A stretch of 64,000 bases of DNA from Glutamicibacter sp. B1 (GCF_039602135.1 NZ_CP125942.1:620001-684000); one strand, 5' to 3'. Positions 34,992 to 44,134 are shown, numbered from the stretch's first letter. Notes: generated by a model from the letters alone, not told the origin. Made by a program: numbers and translations.

Positions 34992-35780
34992 ATGATCCAG
35001 CAGAAGACTAAAAAATTGATCCGTCGCGGCGGAGCATCGCTGGCAGCTGTAGCAGTAGCCGGTGGCGCAATCGTTGCCACGACCGCACCAGCTAACGCTG
35101 CGAGCACCTGGGACAAGCTGGCTCAGTGTGAGTCCGGCGGAAACTGGTCCATCAACACCGGTAACGGCTACTACGGTGGCCTGCAGTTCTCGCTGTCGAC
35201 TTGGAAGGCATTCGGCGGTTCCGGCATGCCAAACCAGGCTTCGAAGGCTGAGCAGATCCGTATCGCAACCAAGGTTCAGGCTTCCCAGGGCTGGGGCGCA
35301 TGGCCAGCATGTACCGCAAAGCTAGGCATCAGCGGTACCCCAACCGGCAGCTCCTCGAGCGACTCCTCGTCGAGCACCCAGACCAAGTCGACCACTCAGA
35401 AGTCGACCACCCAGAGCAAGTCGACTACCTCGACCAAGTCGACCACCTCGGCCAAGAAAAGCACCCAGACTCAGCAGGCTACTCCAAAGGCTTCCACCAG
35501 CACCAAGACTTCAACCAACAACTCGGTGAAGTCCACCAAGCAGGTTGCTCCAAGCACCTCGGGCAAGCGTGCAGCCTCGACTACGCAGGCAACCACCTTC
35601 AACATTGACGTCAAGGATTCGGGCAAGAACTACACCGTCAAGTCCGGCGACACCCTGGCCAAGATTGCTGACCAGCTCGGTGTTGACGACTGGCGCGGCC
35701 TGTTCGTACTGAACGACGATCAGCTGACCAACCCAGACCTGATCATGGTTGGACAGACCCTGAACGTTCCAGCGAACTAA
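34992..35780 (+). CDS. rpf: resuscitation-promoting-factor-like transglycosylase with LysM domain
   Basis: 262 residues, secreted. The signal peptide spans about 1-36 (basic start, Ala/Val core, ANA cleavage). The Rpf domain spans about 37-113: STWDKLAQCESGGNWSINTG with the catalytic Glu47, then GYYGGLQFSLSTWKAFGG. A Ser/Thr/Lys-rich low-complexity linker covers about 115-205, and a C-terminal LysM motif (NYTVKSGDTLAKIADQLGV... NVPAN) about 212-262. It cleaves peptidoglycan glycan strands and is tied to growth resumption and division. Ribosome site GGAG. A terminator follows. Confidence 0.93.
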   Translation: MIQQKTKKLIRRGGASLAAVAVAGGAIVATTAPANAASTWDKLAQCESGGNWSINTGNGYYGGLQFSLSTWKAFGGSGMPNQASKAEQIRIATKVQASQGWGAWPACTAKLGISGTPTGSSSSDSSSSTQTKSTTQKSTTQSKSTTSTKSTTSAKKSTQTQQATPKASTSTKTSTNNSVKSTKQVAPSTSGKRAASTTQATTFNIDVKDSGKNYTVKSGDTLAKIADQLGVDDWRGLFVLNDDQLTNPDLIMVGQTLNVPAN

Positions 35781-35796
35781 TTTCGCATCGTTAGCT

Positions 35797-35840
35797 AATT
35801 AGATCCGTAGCGTGCCACCTGGCGCACTACGGATCTAATT
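35797..35840. terminator. terminator-like hairpin after Rpf
   Basis: AATTAGATCCGTAG pairs perfectly with CTACGGATCTAATT, with an inner GTGCC/GGCGC stem, 17 bases after the Rpf stop. Confidence 0.75.
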
Positions 35841-35892
35841 GCATTTAACGTACCTATATATAGGGAGCAATTCCGCGCAGTAGTGTAGTTCC

Positions 35893-37263
35893 ATGGGAAT
35901 CGCTGAATCCGCTAACGAAATAGTGAAAAGAACTCTCGGCACCGGTTTTACACAATCTGGAGTGTTGGAACTTTCTCAGGCTCCGCGCATTCGAGGCCCG
36001 CAGTCATGGTGGGGTGGCCCATTGGCTGTTGAGCAACTTGCGTTGGGCTCGGTAGGTCTCGTAGCTACCGCACTTCACGAGCTCAGTGACGGCAGTATCG
36101 ATGTGGAGATCGATTCTAGTCAGGTCGCAGCCGCGTTCAATTCGTCGAGTCTTCTTGAGATCAACGGTGAAAAGTCCGCAGGATTCGCTGAGCACTCAGG
36201 CTTTTATCGCACCAGTGACGGTTGGATCAGGACTCACGCAAACTATCCGCATCATGAACGCGCACTATTGCAGGCGACAGGTACCACACCGGGCGCCGAT
36301 CTCGCAAAGGAGCTGAAGCAGTACACAGTGGTTCAAGCCCAAGAAATTATCGTGGACGCCGGCGGTATTGCCACTGCAGTACAGACTCGGGAGCAATGGC
36401 TTCAATCAGAGGCCGGCCAAGCTGCGCAGCGCGGTGAATGGGCACAGTTCTCGCTGCGCGCCCCGGGCGAAGGGCGCGTATGGAACTTCAATCCACGAGC
36501 CCCCCGTGCATTAGAAGGATTACGGGTTCTGGACTTAACACGCGTTATTGCCGGCCCTACCGCGACAAAAACACTTGCGGCATTTGGTGCTCAAGTACTG
36601 CGGATAGATGCTCCACAATTGCCCGAGCTACGAGAACAACACATCGATACCGGGTTCGGTAAACGCAGCGCCTTACTCGATTTCTCCTCTGCCACTGACG
36701 CTCAGCGCATGACGGGCTTGCTGGAACAGGCTGACGTTGTGATCATCGGATATCGCCACGGAGCGTTGAGCTCATTTGGTCTTGGTCGACAAAGCCTTAG
36801 CGAGAAATATCCAAACCTCATCATTGCCGAGCTCGATGCCTGGGGGTATACCGGACCGTGGGCCAACCGGCGGGGATTCGACAGCATCGTTCAAGCTGCC
36901 TGCGGAATCGCTGATGCCTATGGCACCGAGGACGGCGTGCCCGGAGCCCTACCCGTGCAAGCATTGGATCATGCTACCGGGTACGGGCTGGCCGCGGCCA
37001 TCATCGCAATGGTCCGGGCCCGCGCAGAACGTCAGGCAGTTGGCAGCGTTCGATTTTCTTTGGCTCGAACAGCGCAAGCACTCTTTGATTTTGGGACGCC
37101 TGCCCTGCCCACAGAAAATCTCGATGCTCCGCGCATGGGCCAGATGGACAGCTCCTATGGAACGTTGAACTACGCGCAATCACCATTCATCTGCGAGGGG
37201 CAGGGCCTTGATTTCGCTTCTGCCCCGCCGCCTTACGGGGAGGATGAGCCGATTTGGCTTTAG
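35893..37263 (+). CDS. CaiB/BaiF-family CoA-transferase, long form
   Basis: 456 residues. The typical N-terminal signature of the family (ALEGLRVLDLTRVIAGPTATKTLAAFGAQVLRID) appears only near residue 205, preceded by a domain resembling the family's C-terminal half (SQVAAAFNSSSLLEINGE, GFYRTSDGWIRTHANYPHH). It therefore looks circularly rearranged or like a degenerate tandem dimer. CoA transfer between acids is assumed; the substrate is unknown. A perfect CCTATATATAGG palindrome (35853-35864) could hold its -10. Its stop overlaps that of the convergent PaaX-like gene by 4 bases. Confidence 0.82.
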   Translation: MGIAESANEIVKRTLGTGFTQSGVLELSQAPRIRGPQSWWGGPLAVEQLALGSVGLVATALHELSDGSIDVEIDSSQVAAAFNSSSLLEINGEKSAGFAEHSGFYRTSDGWIRTHANYPHHERALLQATGTTPGADLAKELKQYTVVQAQEIIVDAGGIATAVQTREQWLQSEAGQAAQRGEWAQFSLRAPGEGRVWNFNPRAPRALEGLRVLDLTRVIAGPTATKTLAAFGAQVLRIDAPQLPELREQHIDTGFGKRSALLDFSSATDAQRMTGLLEQADVVIIGYRHGALSSFGLGRQSLSEKYPNLIIAELDAWGYTGPWANRRGFDSIVQAACGIADAYGTEDGVPGALPVQALDHATGYGLAAAIIAMVRARAERQAVGSVRFSLARTAQALFDFGTPALPTENLDAPRMGQMDSSYGTLNYAQSPFICEGQGLDFASAPPPYGEDEPIWL

Positions 37264-38117
37264 GAGCCTAGCACTGAAGTAACGAATTGCTGGGCTGGAT
37301 CCTTAAAAACCTGCGACAACGCCAAGAACCGGTCCCTGCTCTGTCGGCCAGACCACGAATCTGGCAACATCGATTCAGGCAATCCTGGATCAAGGTAGGG
37401 CAGGGCCCGCCACGCATCAATCATGCTGACATAACCACGGTAGGCTTCAGCGGGCTGCGTCTGATCCTCAGCGAGATCCGCGGTGGCCTCCAGAAACTGC
37501 CGGTGCAATGAATTCAAATGATCCAGATCCCACCACTGGGAAGCCGCTTCTTTAGCGGTGGTTGGGAAGTGCGGCTCTTGTACGGTGAAGATTGTGGCTT
37601 GCGCGCGAGCTTGTAAGGCCACTAACACTGCTTCAACTTCTTCATGCAGGTACTCAGGAAAAATCCACAGTCCGGCAGCGACTAGGCCACCGCCGAGCTG
37701 TTGGAAATGTTTGCGGATCTGGTGTCGTAATGGGCGTAGCGCTTCGGGTAGGGAATAAGCCACCAAACACCATTGGCTCGCCTGAGACATTTGTCGTGGA
37801 GTGAAAATTCTGCGACTTCCGCGTTCAAACATTGCCTGGGCCGGCGATGGCACACACAAGGTAGACGGCGAATCGCTGTCTAACACCTGCTTATCGATCA
37901 ACCGTGAAATGGCGGTCTGTGCTGTTGTAGCAGGTACCCCCGCCGCGGTAGCCAGCTCCACCACCTGCGTGCGGGGGACCGACGCTGATTGGTGTCGAAG
38001 GTAGAGACCAGTAATGGTGCGGATGATGGACGTGGCGCTACCGGTTCGAGCCTCAAAATCATCGAGGCTAAAGGCAGAAATTTTAGTGTTAGTTACCAAT
38101 TTCGGTGCGCACCGCAA
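37260..38117 (-). CDS. PaaX-family transcriptional regulator
   Basis: 285 residues from a TTG at 38117; a TTG at 38099 is an alternative that shortens the overlap with the upstream dioxygenase. An N-terminal winged helix (VVELATAAGVPATTAQTAISRLIDKQVLD, about 50-80) leads to the PaaX central part (SQASQWCLVAYSLPEALRPLRHQIRKHFQQLG) and the C-terminal domain (EAYRGYVSMIDAWRALPYLDPGLPESMLP). PaaX proteins repress phenylacetate and related catabolic genes and respond to CoA thioesters. Its overlap with tryptophan dioxygenase and the adjacent CoA-transferase suggest control of an aromatic pathway here. Confidence 0.82.
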   Translation of the reverse strand: MRCAPKLVTNTKISAFSLDDFEARTGSATSIIRTITGLYLRHQSASVPRTQVVELATAAGVPATTAQTAISRLIDKQVLDSDSPSTLCVPSPAQAMFERGSRRIFTPRQMSQASQWCLVAYSLPEALRPLRHQIRKHFQQLGGGLVAAGLWIFPEYLHEEVEAVLVALQARAQATIFTVQEPHFPTTAKEAASQWWDLDHLNSLHRQFLEATADLAEDQTQPAEAYRGYVSMIDAWRALPYLDPGLPESMLPDSWSGRQSRDRFLALSQVFKDPAQQFVTSVLGS

Positions 38118-38955
38118 AGAGTTCGGGGAAGAACGTTAAGTCCAAGGCGCGCTTGAGGAAGTCAACGCCTGAAGAGCCACCGGTGCCGCGTTTGAAACCA
38201 ATGGTGCGCTGAACAACGCGTAGGTGGCGGAAGCGCCAGGCTTGGAAGTTATCTTCTACGTCAACCAAGTCTTCGCAGGCTTGGTAAAGGCTCCACTTGG
38301 TTTCTTCGGATTCGTAGATTTCCTTGAACACTGGAACCAGTGCTTCTTGGAAACTCCATGGCTTGGTGACGTCTCGAGACAGGACTTCCTCAGGGATCTG
38401 ATATCCATGACGGGCCAAGGCAGCTAAGAAGACGTCATAAAGACCTGGCTCATTCAGCAAGTTGGTCAGTAGTTCATGGGCTTTGGGGTCAGCTTCGTGA
38501 ACCTTGAGCATGCCTGGATGTTTGTTGCCAAGGATGAATTCAATGGCGCGGTATTGGAAGGACTGGAACCCGGAGGATGAGCCGAGGAAGCCTCGGAATT
38601 GTGCGTACTCTCGCGGGGTCAAGGTGGCGAGAACTGACCATTGCTCGGTCAGGGTTTTCTGGATGTGCTTCACGCGGGCCAAGCATTTCAGGGCTTTACC
38701 AATCTCATCCACGCCCAAGAGTCGGCGAGCTTCCACGAGTTCATGGAGCATGAGCTTGAGCCACAGTTCGCTGGTCTGGTGCTGGATGATGAACAGCATT
38801 TCGTCGTGGTGCTCAGGCACGCTCACCGGGTGTTGCGCGGATAGTACGCGATCCAGATCCAGGTAACTGCCGTAGGACATGGTGTTTCTGAAGTCGGTGC
38901 GTACGCCTTCTTCGATGTCGCGCTGGTTTTCGGTCTGTGGCTTCTGGGTGCTCAT
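38089..38955 (-). CDS. kynA: tryptophan 2,3-dioxygenase
   Basis: 288 residues, full length. Family stretches: MSYGSYLDLDRVLSAQHPVS, HHDEMLFIIQHQTSELWLKLMLHEL (with substrate-site residues), RGFLGSSSGFQSFQYRAIEF and FRHLRVVQRTIGFKRGTGGSSGVDFL, the last holding the haem-ligand His. It opens the indole ring of tryptophan to N-formylkynurenine. No other kynurenine genes are in the window. No ribosome site precedes the ATG at 38955, but TACACT ends 6 bases before it, as in a leaderless transcript. The 3' end overlaps the PaaX-like gene by 29 bases. Confidence 0.93.
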   Translation of the reverse strand: MSTQKPQTENQRDIEEGVRTDFRNTMSYGSYLDLDRVLSAQHPVSVPEHHDEMLFIIQHQTSELWLKLMLHELVEARRLLGVDEIGKALKCLARVKHIQKTLTEQWSVLATLTPREYAQFRGFLGSSSGFQSFQYRAIEFILGNKHPGMLKVHEADPKAHELLTNLLNEPGLYDVFLAALARHGYQIPEEVLSRDVTKPWSFQEALVPVFKEIYESEETKWSLYQACEDLVDVEDNFQAWRFRHLRVVQRTIGFKRGTGGSSGVDFLKRALDLTFFPELFAVRTEIGN

Positions 38956-39076
38956 GAATCGAGTGTATCAATATCTTTACGATCGTCACAGTAGTGAAAA
39001 TAGCGTAGCGGGAATAGAGTGCGCAGACCTTGTGTTGTTACATGCATACGCATATAAATCGTGGAAGGTAACAACA

Positions 39077-39763
39077 ATGAGCAAGTCTGTGGTCATCATC
39101 AGCGGTGGCCTAGGCACACCGTCCAGCTCCTCTTTGCTAGGCCGACAAATTGGCGACAGCATTGCAGAAAAACTGACTTCGGCAGGCGTGCAAGCTGACG
39201 TGAGCAACATTGAACTTCGTGAGTACGCCAGCGAAATTACCAACAACATGCTCACCGGGTTTGCAGCTCCCAAACTGCAACGAGTGATCGATACGGTGAC
39301 CGCGGCGGATGTACTGGTCGCAGTCACCCCAGTATTCACAGCCTCAATCTCTGGGCTGTTCAAATCATTCCTTGACATCCTTGATCCGAAATCACTGAAT
39401 GGAAAACCGGTCGTGCTCGCCGCAACAGCAGGAACGCAGCGCCACCAGCTAGCGATCGATTACGCCATGCGTCCAATATTCAGTTACCTGCGCGCCACCA
39501 TCATGCCAACCACGGTCTTTGCTGCCTCAGAGGACTTTGGTGGGCAAGGCATCGCAGGAACTCTGGCCGAACGAACGCGCCGAGTTGCGGGTGAAGTCCT
39601 CTTGTCCCTTGGCGCCACCAACGGGCGACTCGATGCCGATACCGATTTGGGTGACACCCGTTCAATTGCTCCTTCGGTCAGTGAGTTCGCGGATCCCAAT
39701 GATGAGATGACCTCACTTCCCTTCGAAGCACTGCTGGCCAATGTGAAAGCGTCCAACAACTAA
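39077..39763 (+). CDS. NADPH-dependent FMN reductase (CE1759-like)
   Basis: 228 residues from the ATG at 39077, with GAAGG 8 bases upstream; a longer frame to 38879 is rejected because it runs back through the kynA start. Flavodoxin-like fold: VVIISGGLGTPSSSSLLGRQI binds FMN phosphate, and VLVAVTPVFTASISGLFKSFLDILDP lines the flavin. It supplies reduced FMN to a monooxygenase. The usual partner, a luciferase-like oxidoreductase, is not adjacent, but HpaH-HpaI follow, so service to an aromatic hydroxylase is possible. Divergent from kynA. Confidence 0.83.
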   Translation: MSKSVVIISGGLGTPSSSSLLGRQIGDSIAEKLTSAGVQADVSNIELREYASEITNNMLTGFAAPKLQRVIDTVTAADVLVAVTPVFTASISGLFKSFLDILDPKSLNGKPVVLAATAGTQRHQLAIDYAMRPIFSYLRATIMPTTVFAASEDFGGQGIAGTLAERTRRVAGEVLLSLGATNGRLDADTDLGDTRSIAPSVSEFADPNDEMTSLPFEALLANVKASNN

Positions 39764-39895
39764 AACGGGCCAGAAATGTTAGTACGATGTGCCATGCGCA
39801 CCGAAGCTCGGTACGATCAAGAAACGTGAGCCAACTCATCGACTAGGTCGGTGGGGCTCGCCTTGGTTTTGACTGAAGTGAAAGGTGTAGCGCCG

Positions 39896-40681
39896 ATGCT
39901 ATCCGAGGAAACAATCACGGCTATTGCCGATGAGCTGGTCCAGGCCGGCCAAACGCGTACGCCAGTACCGCGCCTGACCGCACGCTACCCGCAGATGACC
40001 GTCGAAGATTCCTATCGCGTGCAAAACCTCTGGCGTCAGCGCTCCGAGGCGGCCGGACGAGTGCTCGTAGGGCGCAAGATCGGGCTCACCTCCCGCGCGA
40101 TGCAGATGGCCACCGGAATCACCGAACCTGACTACGGAATCATTTTTGATGACATGGTTCATGACTCCGGGGCCACCTTCAACTTCTCTGAGTTCACCGG
40201 TGCCCGCGTGGAAATGGAGTTGGCCTTCAAACTCAATAAGGATATTGAAGGCCCTCGCGCCAATATCTTTGACGTCTTGGAAGCCACCGAATACGTGATC
40301 CCAGCCCTTGAAATCCTTGACGCCCGTGTCGAGATGGAAGGGCGCACCATCGTTGACACGATCAGCGACAACGCTGCCATGGGCGCTATGGTCATCGGCG
40401 GGAACCCGGTCAAGCCAGACGCGGTAGACCTGCGTTGGGTCTCGGGCATCCTGTTCAAGAATCAGACCGTAGAAGAAACCGGCGTGGCTGCCGGCGTGCT
40501 GAACCATCCCGCCGCCGGCGTGTACTGGTTAGCCAATAAGATTGCCGCCCACGGGGACAAGCTCAAGGCCGGCGAACTGATCCTCGCCGGTTCCTTCACC
40601 CGTCCTATGTGGGTGGACGCGAATGACACGGTCTTTGCTGATTACGGAGCGTTGGGAACGGTGACATGTCATTTCGAGTAG
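39896..40681 (+). CDS. hpaH: 2-oxo-hept-4-ene-1,7-dioate hydratase
   Basis: 261 residues from the ATG at 39896, with AAAGGTG upstream. Hydratase family motifs: [45 protein letters not shown] (metal ligands Glu-x-Glu) and [10 protein letters not shown]. It hydrates 2-oxohept-4-ene-1,7-dioate in homoprotocatechuate (4-hydroxyphenylacetate) breakdown. A related substrate such as 2-oxopent-4-enoate is possible. The start of hpaI overlaps its end by 16 bases, and the pairing supports the assignment. Confidence 0.88.
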   Translation: MLSEETITAIADELVQAGQTRTPVPRLTARYPQMTVEDSYRVQNLWRQRSEAAGRVLVGRKIGLTSRAMQMATGITEPDYGIIFDDMVHDSGATFNFSEFTGARVEMELAFKLNKDIEGPRANIFDVLEATEYVIPALEILDARVEMEGRTIVDTISDNAAMGAMVIGGNPVKPDAVDLRWVSGILFKNQTVEETGVAAGVLNHPAAGVYWLANKIAAHGDKLKAGELILAGSFTRPMWVDANDTVFADYGALGTVTCHFE

Positions 40682-41475
40682 AACCTGATCCGTCACTCAA
40701 GGATGCACTCAAAGCAGCCGATCATTCACTGGCCGGAATTTGGGTGTGCTCCGCTTCGCCACTCATCGCCGAGATTTGCGCTGGCGCCGGGTTTGACTGG
40801 GTCTTCATCGACGCCGAGCACTCCCCGAATGATCTGCAAAACATCTTGGCCCAACTCCAAGCGGTGCGCAGCTATCCGGTAGTGCCCGTGGTGCGTCCGG
40901 CAGTTAATGACCCGGTCATCATCAAACAGTTCTTGGATCTGGGCGTGCAGTCGTTGATCATCCCGATGGTCAACGATGCACAACAGGCCGCCGCAGCCGT
41001 GGCAGCGTGCCAGTATCCACCCAAGGGTGTGCGCGGTGTGGGCTCAGCCCTGGCCCGCTCGGCACGCTGGAATCGTATTCCGGAGTATCTGACCCGCGCC
41101 GATGAAACCATCACCGTGATGGTGCAAATTGAAGCTGCGGAAGCGGTGGAGAATGTTCAAGAAATTCTCGACACCGATGGCCTGGACGGCATTTTTATTG
41201 GACCTTCTGACCTGGCAGCCTCGATGGGTGTCATCGGCCAGCAGAACCACCCCGATGTGGTGGACGCCGTGCTCAAGTCCATTAAGGCGGCGAAGGCAGC
41301 GGGCAAATACGCTGGCGTGAATGCTTTTGATCACGACACCGCCCGCAAATACATGGACGCCGGAGCGGACTTCGTGGGAGTCGGCGCAGATGTAGCCTTA
41401 TTGGCCCGTGCCACAGAGGCTTTGGCAGCAAGCTTTAGCAACGAATCACAGACGCCAGCACCAAAGAGCTACTAG
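40666..41475 (+). CDS. hpaI: 4-hydroxy-2-oxoheptane-1,7-dioate aldolase (HpaI/HpcH family)
   Basis: 269 residues of the class II pyruvate aldolase family: WVFIDAEHSPNDLQNIL, the metal-binding Glu in MVQIEAAEAVENVQEIL and Asp in IFIGPSDLAASMGV, and PKGVRGVGSALARSARW. It splits 4-hydroxy-2-oxoheptanedioate into pyruvate and succinate semialdehyde. Translation overlaps hpaH, so both are made together. The earlier pathway genes (ring-cleavage dioxygenase, dehydrogenase, isomerase) are not in this window. Confidence 0.88.
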   Translation: MSFRVEPDPSLKDALKAADHSLAGIWVCSASPLIAEICAGAGFDWVFIDAEHSPNDLQNILAQLQAVRSYPVVPVVRPAVNDPVIIKQFLDLGVQSLIIPMVNDAQQAAAAVAACQYPPKGVRGVGSALARSARWNRIPEYLTRADETITVMVQIEAAEAVENVQEILDTDGLDGIFIGPSDLAASMGVIGQQNHPDVVDAVLKSIKAAKAAGKYAGVNAFDHDTARKYMDAGADFVGVGADVALLARATEALAASFSNESQTPAPKSY

Positions 41476-41559
41476 AGCGCCAGCTCTGAGCAAGCGCCCA
41501 GCCCAAGGTTGCGCGTCGAAGGGCGCAGGGCAGGGCGTTTGGTGGCAACATTGAAAGTG

Positions 41560-42870
41560 ATGAGTCGCGAAAAGAAACCCATGAAGGCCGTGATGTTGCG
41601 TCTGCGCAACGGTTGGCCAATGCCCCTGGCGTTGCAGGGTGTATTCGAAATCCTGCAATCTGTCGTGTTTTGCCTGGCCCTGATCATGCTGCCCTTGGTC
41701 GCTGTGTACTTCAGTGGCGGGTTCCTGGAGGATTCCTTCAACGTCATCTTGCAGTTCGCTGGATTTGTGTGGCTACTGATTCACGGAGTTCCCATCGAGG
41801 TGCTCAATCTGGGGCCGGAAGCTGATCCGGGGTCCGTCTCTGGATGGCTCACACTCATCCCACTGGGGCTATCCCTTTTGCCTTTTGCCTTCAGCCTGCG
41901 CGCAGGTCGACGCATCGCCCGCGCCTCCTACACTGACCAACTGTGGCAGGGGCTACTCGGGGCCTTCATGGCCTATGGGGCCATTGGCGCTGCCGTGGGT
42001 TCACTATCCAATAACAGCTATGGGCGAGTCAACGTGTTCGCCGCGACCTTCATCCCCTTGATCATTGCGGCCGTAGGACTGATTATCGGTGCACGTCGTG
42101 AGGCGGGGTCCTGGGCCCGGCTGTTCGGGGTGGACATTGCCGCCTATATTCAGCGGATTTCCCCGCACCGTCGGTGGGCAGGATCCTATGTCTGGCACGT
42201 GGTCGTCGCAGGTTTCCTCGGCTATGTTGCCGCCGTGGGGATCAGTGGCCTGCTGCTGACCGTGAACTTGGCCCTGCACTGGACCGAAGTCGCCAACGTT
42301 TACCAGGAACTACGTCCTGGGCCCATCGGCTCTGCCGCACTGACCCTGGTGCAGTTGTCCCTGATCCCTAACTCGGTCTTCTGGGTGCTGTCCTGGATCA
42401 GCGGTGGCGGATTCACCCTGGGCACCGGCAGTACCCTGTCGACCTTGGAAACCACGGTTGGCCCGTTGCCATCCATCCCGATGCTCGCCTCCCTGCCAAC
42501 CGGCGAGATGGCCCATCAATGGTTGTTCCTGCTCTTGCCGGTGGTTGCTGGCATCATGGCCGGATGGTACTTCCTGCGTGGCGGAGAGAACCACCTGGAA
42601 GATTGGTTCGCGCGCCGCATCCCGTTCAACATGCTGTCTTTGGGTCTTTCCACCGCGTGCCTGTCACTGTTCACTGGCATTGTGGCCGGAGCCCTGAGCC
42701 TGATCGGATCCTGGCTGTCCTCGGGCTCCTTGGCCATTGGCCGCTTGGTAGATATCGGACCAAATATGTGGCTCACCGCGGGCGCACTGGTCTTGCAGGT
42801 GGGTGTGGGTACCGCAATTGGTTACCTGATCGCGCCACTATTTGAAACTGACCCAGTGCTCGAAGGCTAG
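41560..42870 (+). CDS. DUF6350 / PerM-like multi-pass membrane protein
   Basis: About 436 residues from the ATG at 41560 (weak GAAAG upstream; an ATG at 41581 is an alternative). Around ten or more hydrophobic helices occupy nearly the whole chain, with few charged loops; FVWLLIHGVPIEVLNLGPEADPGSVSGWLTLIPLGLSLLPF is a typical stretch of this actinobacterial family. Members next to purN have been called cell division protein PerM in mycobacteria. That role is inferred from family and position only. Its stop overlaps that of the convergent DinB-like gene. Confidence 0.8.
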   Translation: MSREKKPMKAVMLRLRNGWPMPLALQGVFEILQSVVFCLALIMLPLVAVYFSGGFLEDSFNVILQFAGFVWLLIHGVPIEVLNLGPEADPGSVSGWLTLIPLGLSLLPFAFSLRAGRRIARASYTDQLWQGLLGAFMAYGAIGAAVGSLSNNSYGRVNVFAATFIPLIIAAVGLIIGARREAGSWARLFGVDIAAYIQRISPHRRWAGSYVWHVVVAGFLGYVAAVGISGLLLTVNLALHWTEVANVYQELRPGPIGSAALTLVQLSLIPNSVFWVLSWISGGGFTLGTGSTLSTLETTVGPLPSIPMLASLPTGEMAHQWLFLLLPVVAGIMAGWYFLRGGENHLEDWFARRIPFNMLSLGLSTACLSLFTGIVAGALSLIGSWLSSGSLAIGRLVDIGPNMWLTAGALVLQVGVGTAIGYLIAPLFETDPVLEG

Positions 42871-43397
42871 GCGTCCACGGACTCTAAATCCCAGAGATGA
42901 TGCACCACGTCATGCCAGGCATACTGGTTCAAAGTTTCTATGGTAAACGCCGCACCATTGGAACGAAGCCCGCGCCGCGAGTAGGAAGCTTCATCGATGC
43001 TGCCCAACTTGTCGGTATATCCGGTTGACGCCTGGTGCAGCTGACGGATCACCTCATCAGTGTCCAGGGCGTTGTAGTTGCCCTCGTTGGCTGCCTGATC
43101 CTGATCCCAGTTGGGGAAGGTCGGGTCATCCTGTTCAAGCATCAGATCTAGTCGGTGATTCATCACCACCAGCATGTGCGCCACATGCGTGACATACTCC
43201 TGAACGCTCCACCGTGCAGGGTTGGTACGTACGCGCACCTTAGGCCCGGCAAGAGCTGCTTCATAACGCTGGATGGCATCGGGTAGTTGCTCGATGACAT
43301 CACTCACGCTCACCGTACGCACGTCGTACTGGCATTCGGGGCAGATGGACTCCAAGACGAAGGTCCAATTCTTCTGATCTGGCACAATTTCGCTCAT
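42867..43397 (-). CDS. DinB-like family protein with CPEC motif
   Basis: About 176 residues from the ATG at 43397; the longer frame to 43472 has no better start. A CPECQYD motif lies near residue 19, followed by a DinB-like helical bundle with HVAHMLVVMNHRLDLML and a C-terminal YAWHDVVHHLWDLE (His cluster). Actinobacteria carry several such proteins of uncertain function, perhaps thiol transferases. Convergent with the DUF6350 gene and divergent from purN. Confidence 0.8.
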   Translation of the reverse strand: MSEIVPDQKNWTFVLESICPECQYDVRTVSVSDVIEQLPDAIQRYEAALAGPKVRVRTNPARWSVQEYVTHVAHMLVVMNHRLDLMLEQDDPTFPNWDQDQAANEGNYNALDTDEVIRQLHQASTGYTDKLGSIDEASYSRRGLRSNGAAFTIETLNQYAWHDVVHHLWDLESVDA

Positions 43398-43505
43398 AAG
43401 CCCATCTTCCACCCTGGAAGTGAGCCTTGCTAGTTTGCGACTAGAAGAAGCAATAATCTTGGGCCGAATCAATAACTGGTGGTCATGAACCGTAGAATTA
43501 AGTTC

Positions 43506-44075
43506 ATGCGCATTGTGGTTTTGGTTTCAGGTACCGGTTCAAATCTTCAGGCAGTCATCGACGCAGTACAGGCCGGTGACCTAGCCAACGTCGACATCGC
43601 AGCTGTGGGCGCCGACAAACACGGAACCTATGGTGTGGAACGTTCGGCCCAAGCCGGAATCGAAACCTTCGTGGTCAATTTCAAAGACTATGAGGACCGC
43701 AAGGACTGGAACCACGCACTGACCGAAAAGTGCCTGTCCTACCAACCTGATTACGTTGTTTCCTCGGGCTTCATGCGCATTGTCGGTGAAGAGTTCATCA
43801 ACGCCTTTGATGGCACCTACATCAACACCCATCCGGCCCTCTTGCCTTCCTTCCCCGGAGCCCATGGCGTGCGCGATGCGCTGGCCTATGGCGTGAAGGT
43901 CACTGGATGCACCGTACACATCGCCGACACCGGAGTGGACACCGGCCCCATCCTGCGCCAAGAAGCGGTAGTCATTGAAGAGGATGACACCGAAGAGAGC
44001 CTGCATGAGCGCATCAAGGTGGTTGAGCGTCGCTTGCTGATTGCCACCCTGGCCGACCTAGCCCAGGGCAAATAG
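43506..44075 (+). CDS. purN: phosphoribosylglycinamide formyltransferase
   Basis: 189 residues from the ATG at 43506 (MRIVVLVSGTGSNLQAVIDA). Family motifs: VSGTGSNLQA (phosphate site), FMRIVGEEFINAF, and NTHPALLPSFPGAHGVRDAL with catalytic Asn-His, plus the Asp of VDTGPILRQE. It transfers a formyl group from 10-formyl-THF to GAR in purine synthesis. A frame to 43479 would add nine residues without a better start signal. purH, its usual neighbour in related genomes, lies 8 kb downstream here. Confidence 0.92.
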   Translation: MRIVVLVSGTGSNLQAVIDAVQAGDLANVDIAAVGADKHGTYGVERSAQAGIETFVVNFKDYEDRKDWNHALTEKCLSYQPDYVVSSGFMRIVGEEFINAFDGTYINTHPALLPSFPGAHGVRDALAYGVKVTGCTVHIADTGVDTGPILRQEAVVIEEDDTEESLHERIKVVERRLLIATLADLAQGK

Positions 44076-44134
44076 CTCACCACCTATAAGCAGGCCTCAA
44101 AGCAAACCTGCGAGGCCGTAAAATTGGTGGGGAG

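Noticed and set aside
35300..35608. A long frame inside the Rpf gene encoding a His/Asp/Gln-rich protein
   Set aside because: It is an alternate reading of the Ser/Thr/Lys-rich linker repeats; the Rpf frame with signal peptide and LysM is clearly real.
38879..39076. N-terminal extension of the FMN reductase gene
   Set aside because: The extension overlaps the kynA start region on the opposite strand, and the ATG at 39077 has a good ribosome site and the expected beta-strand start.
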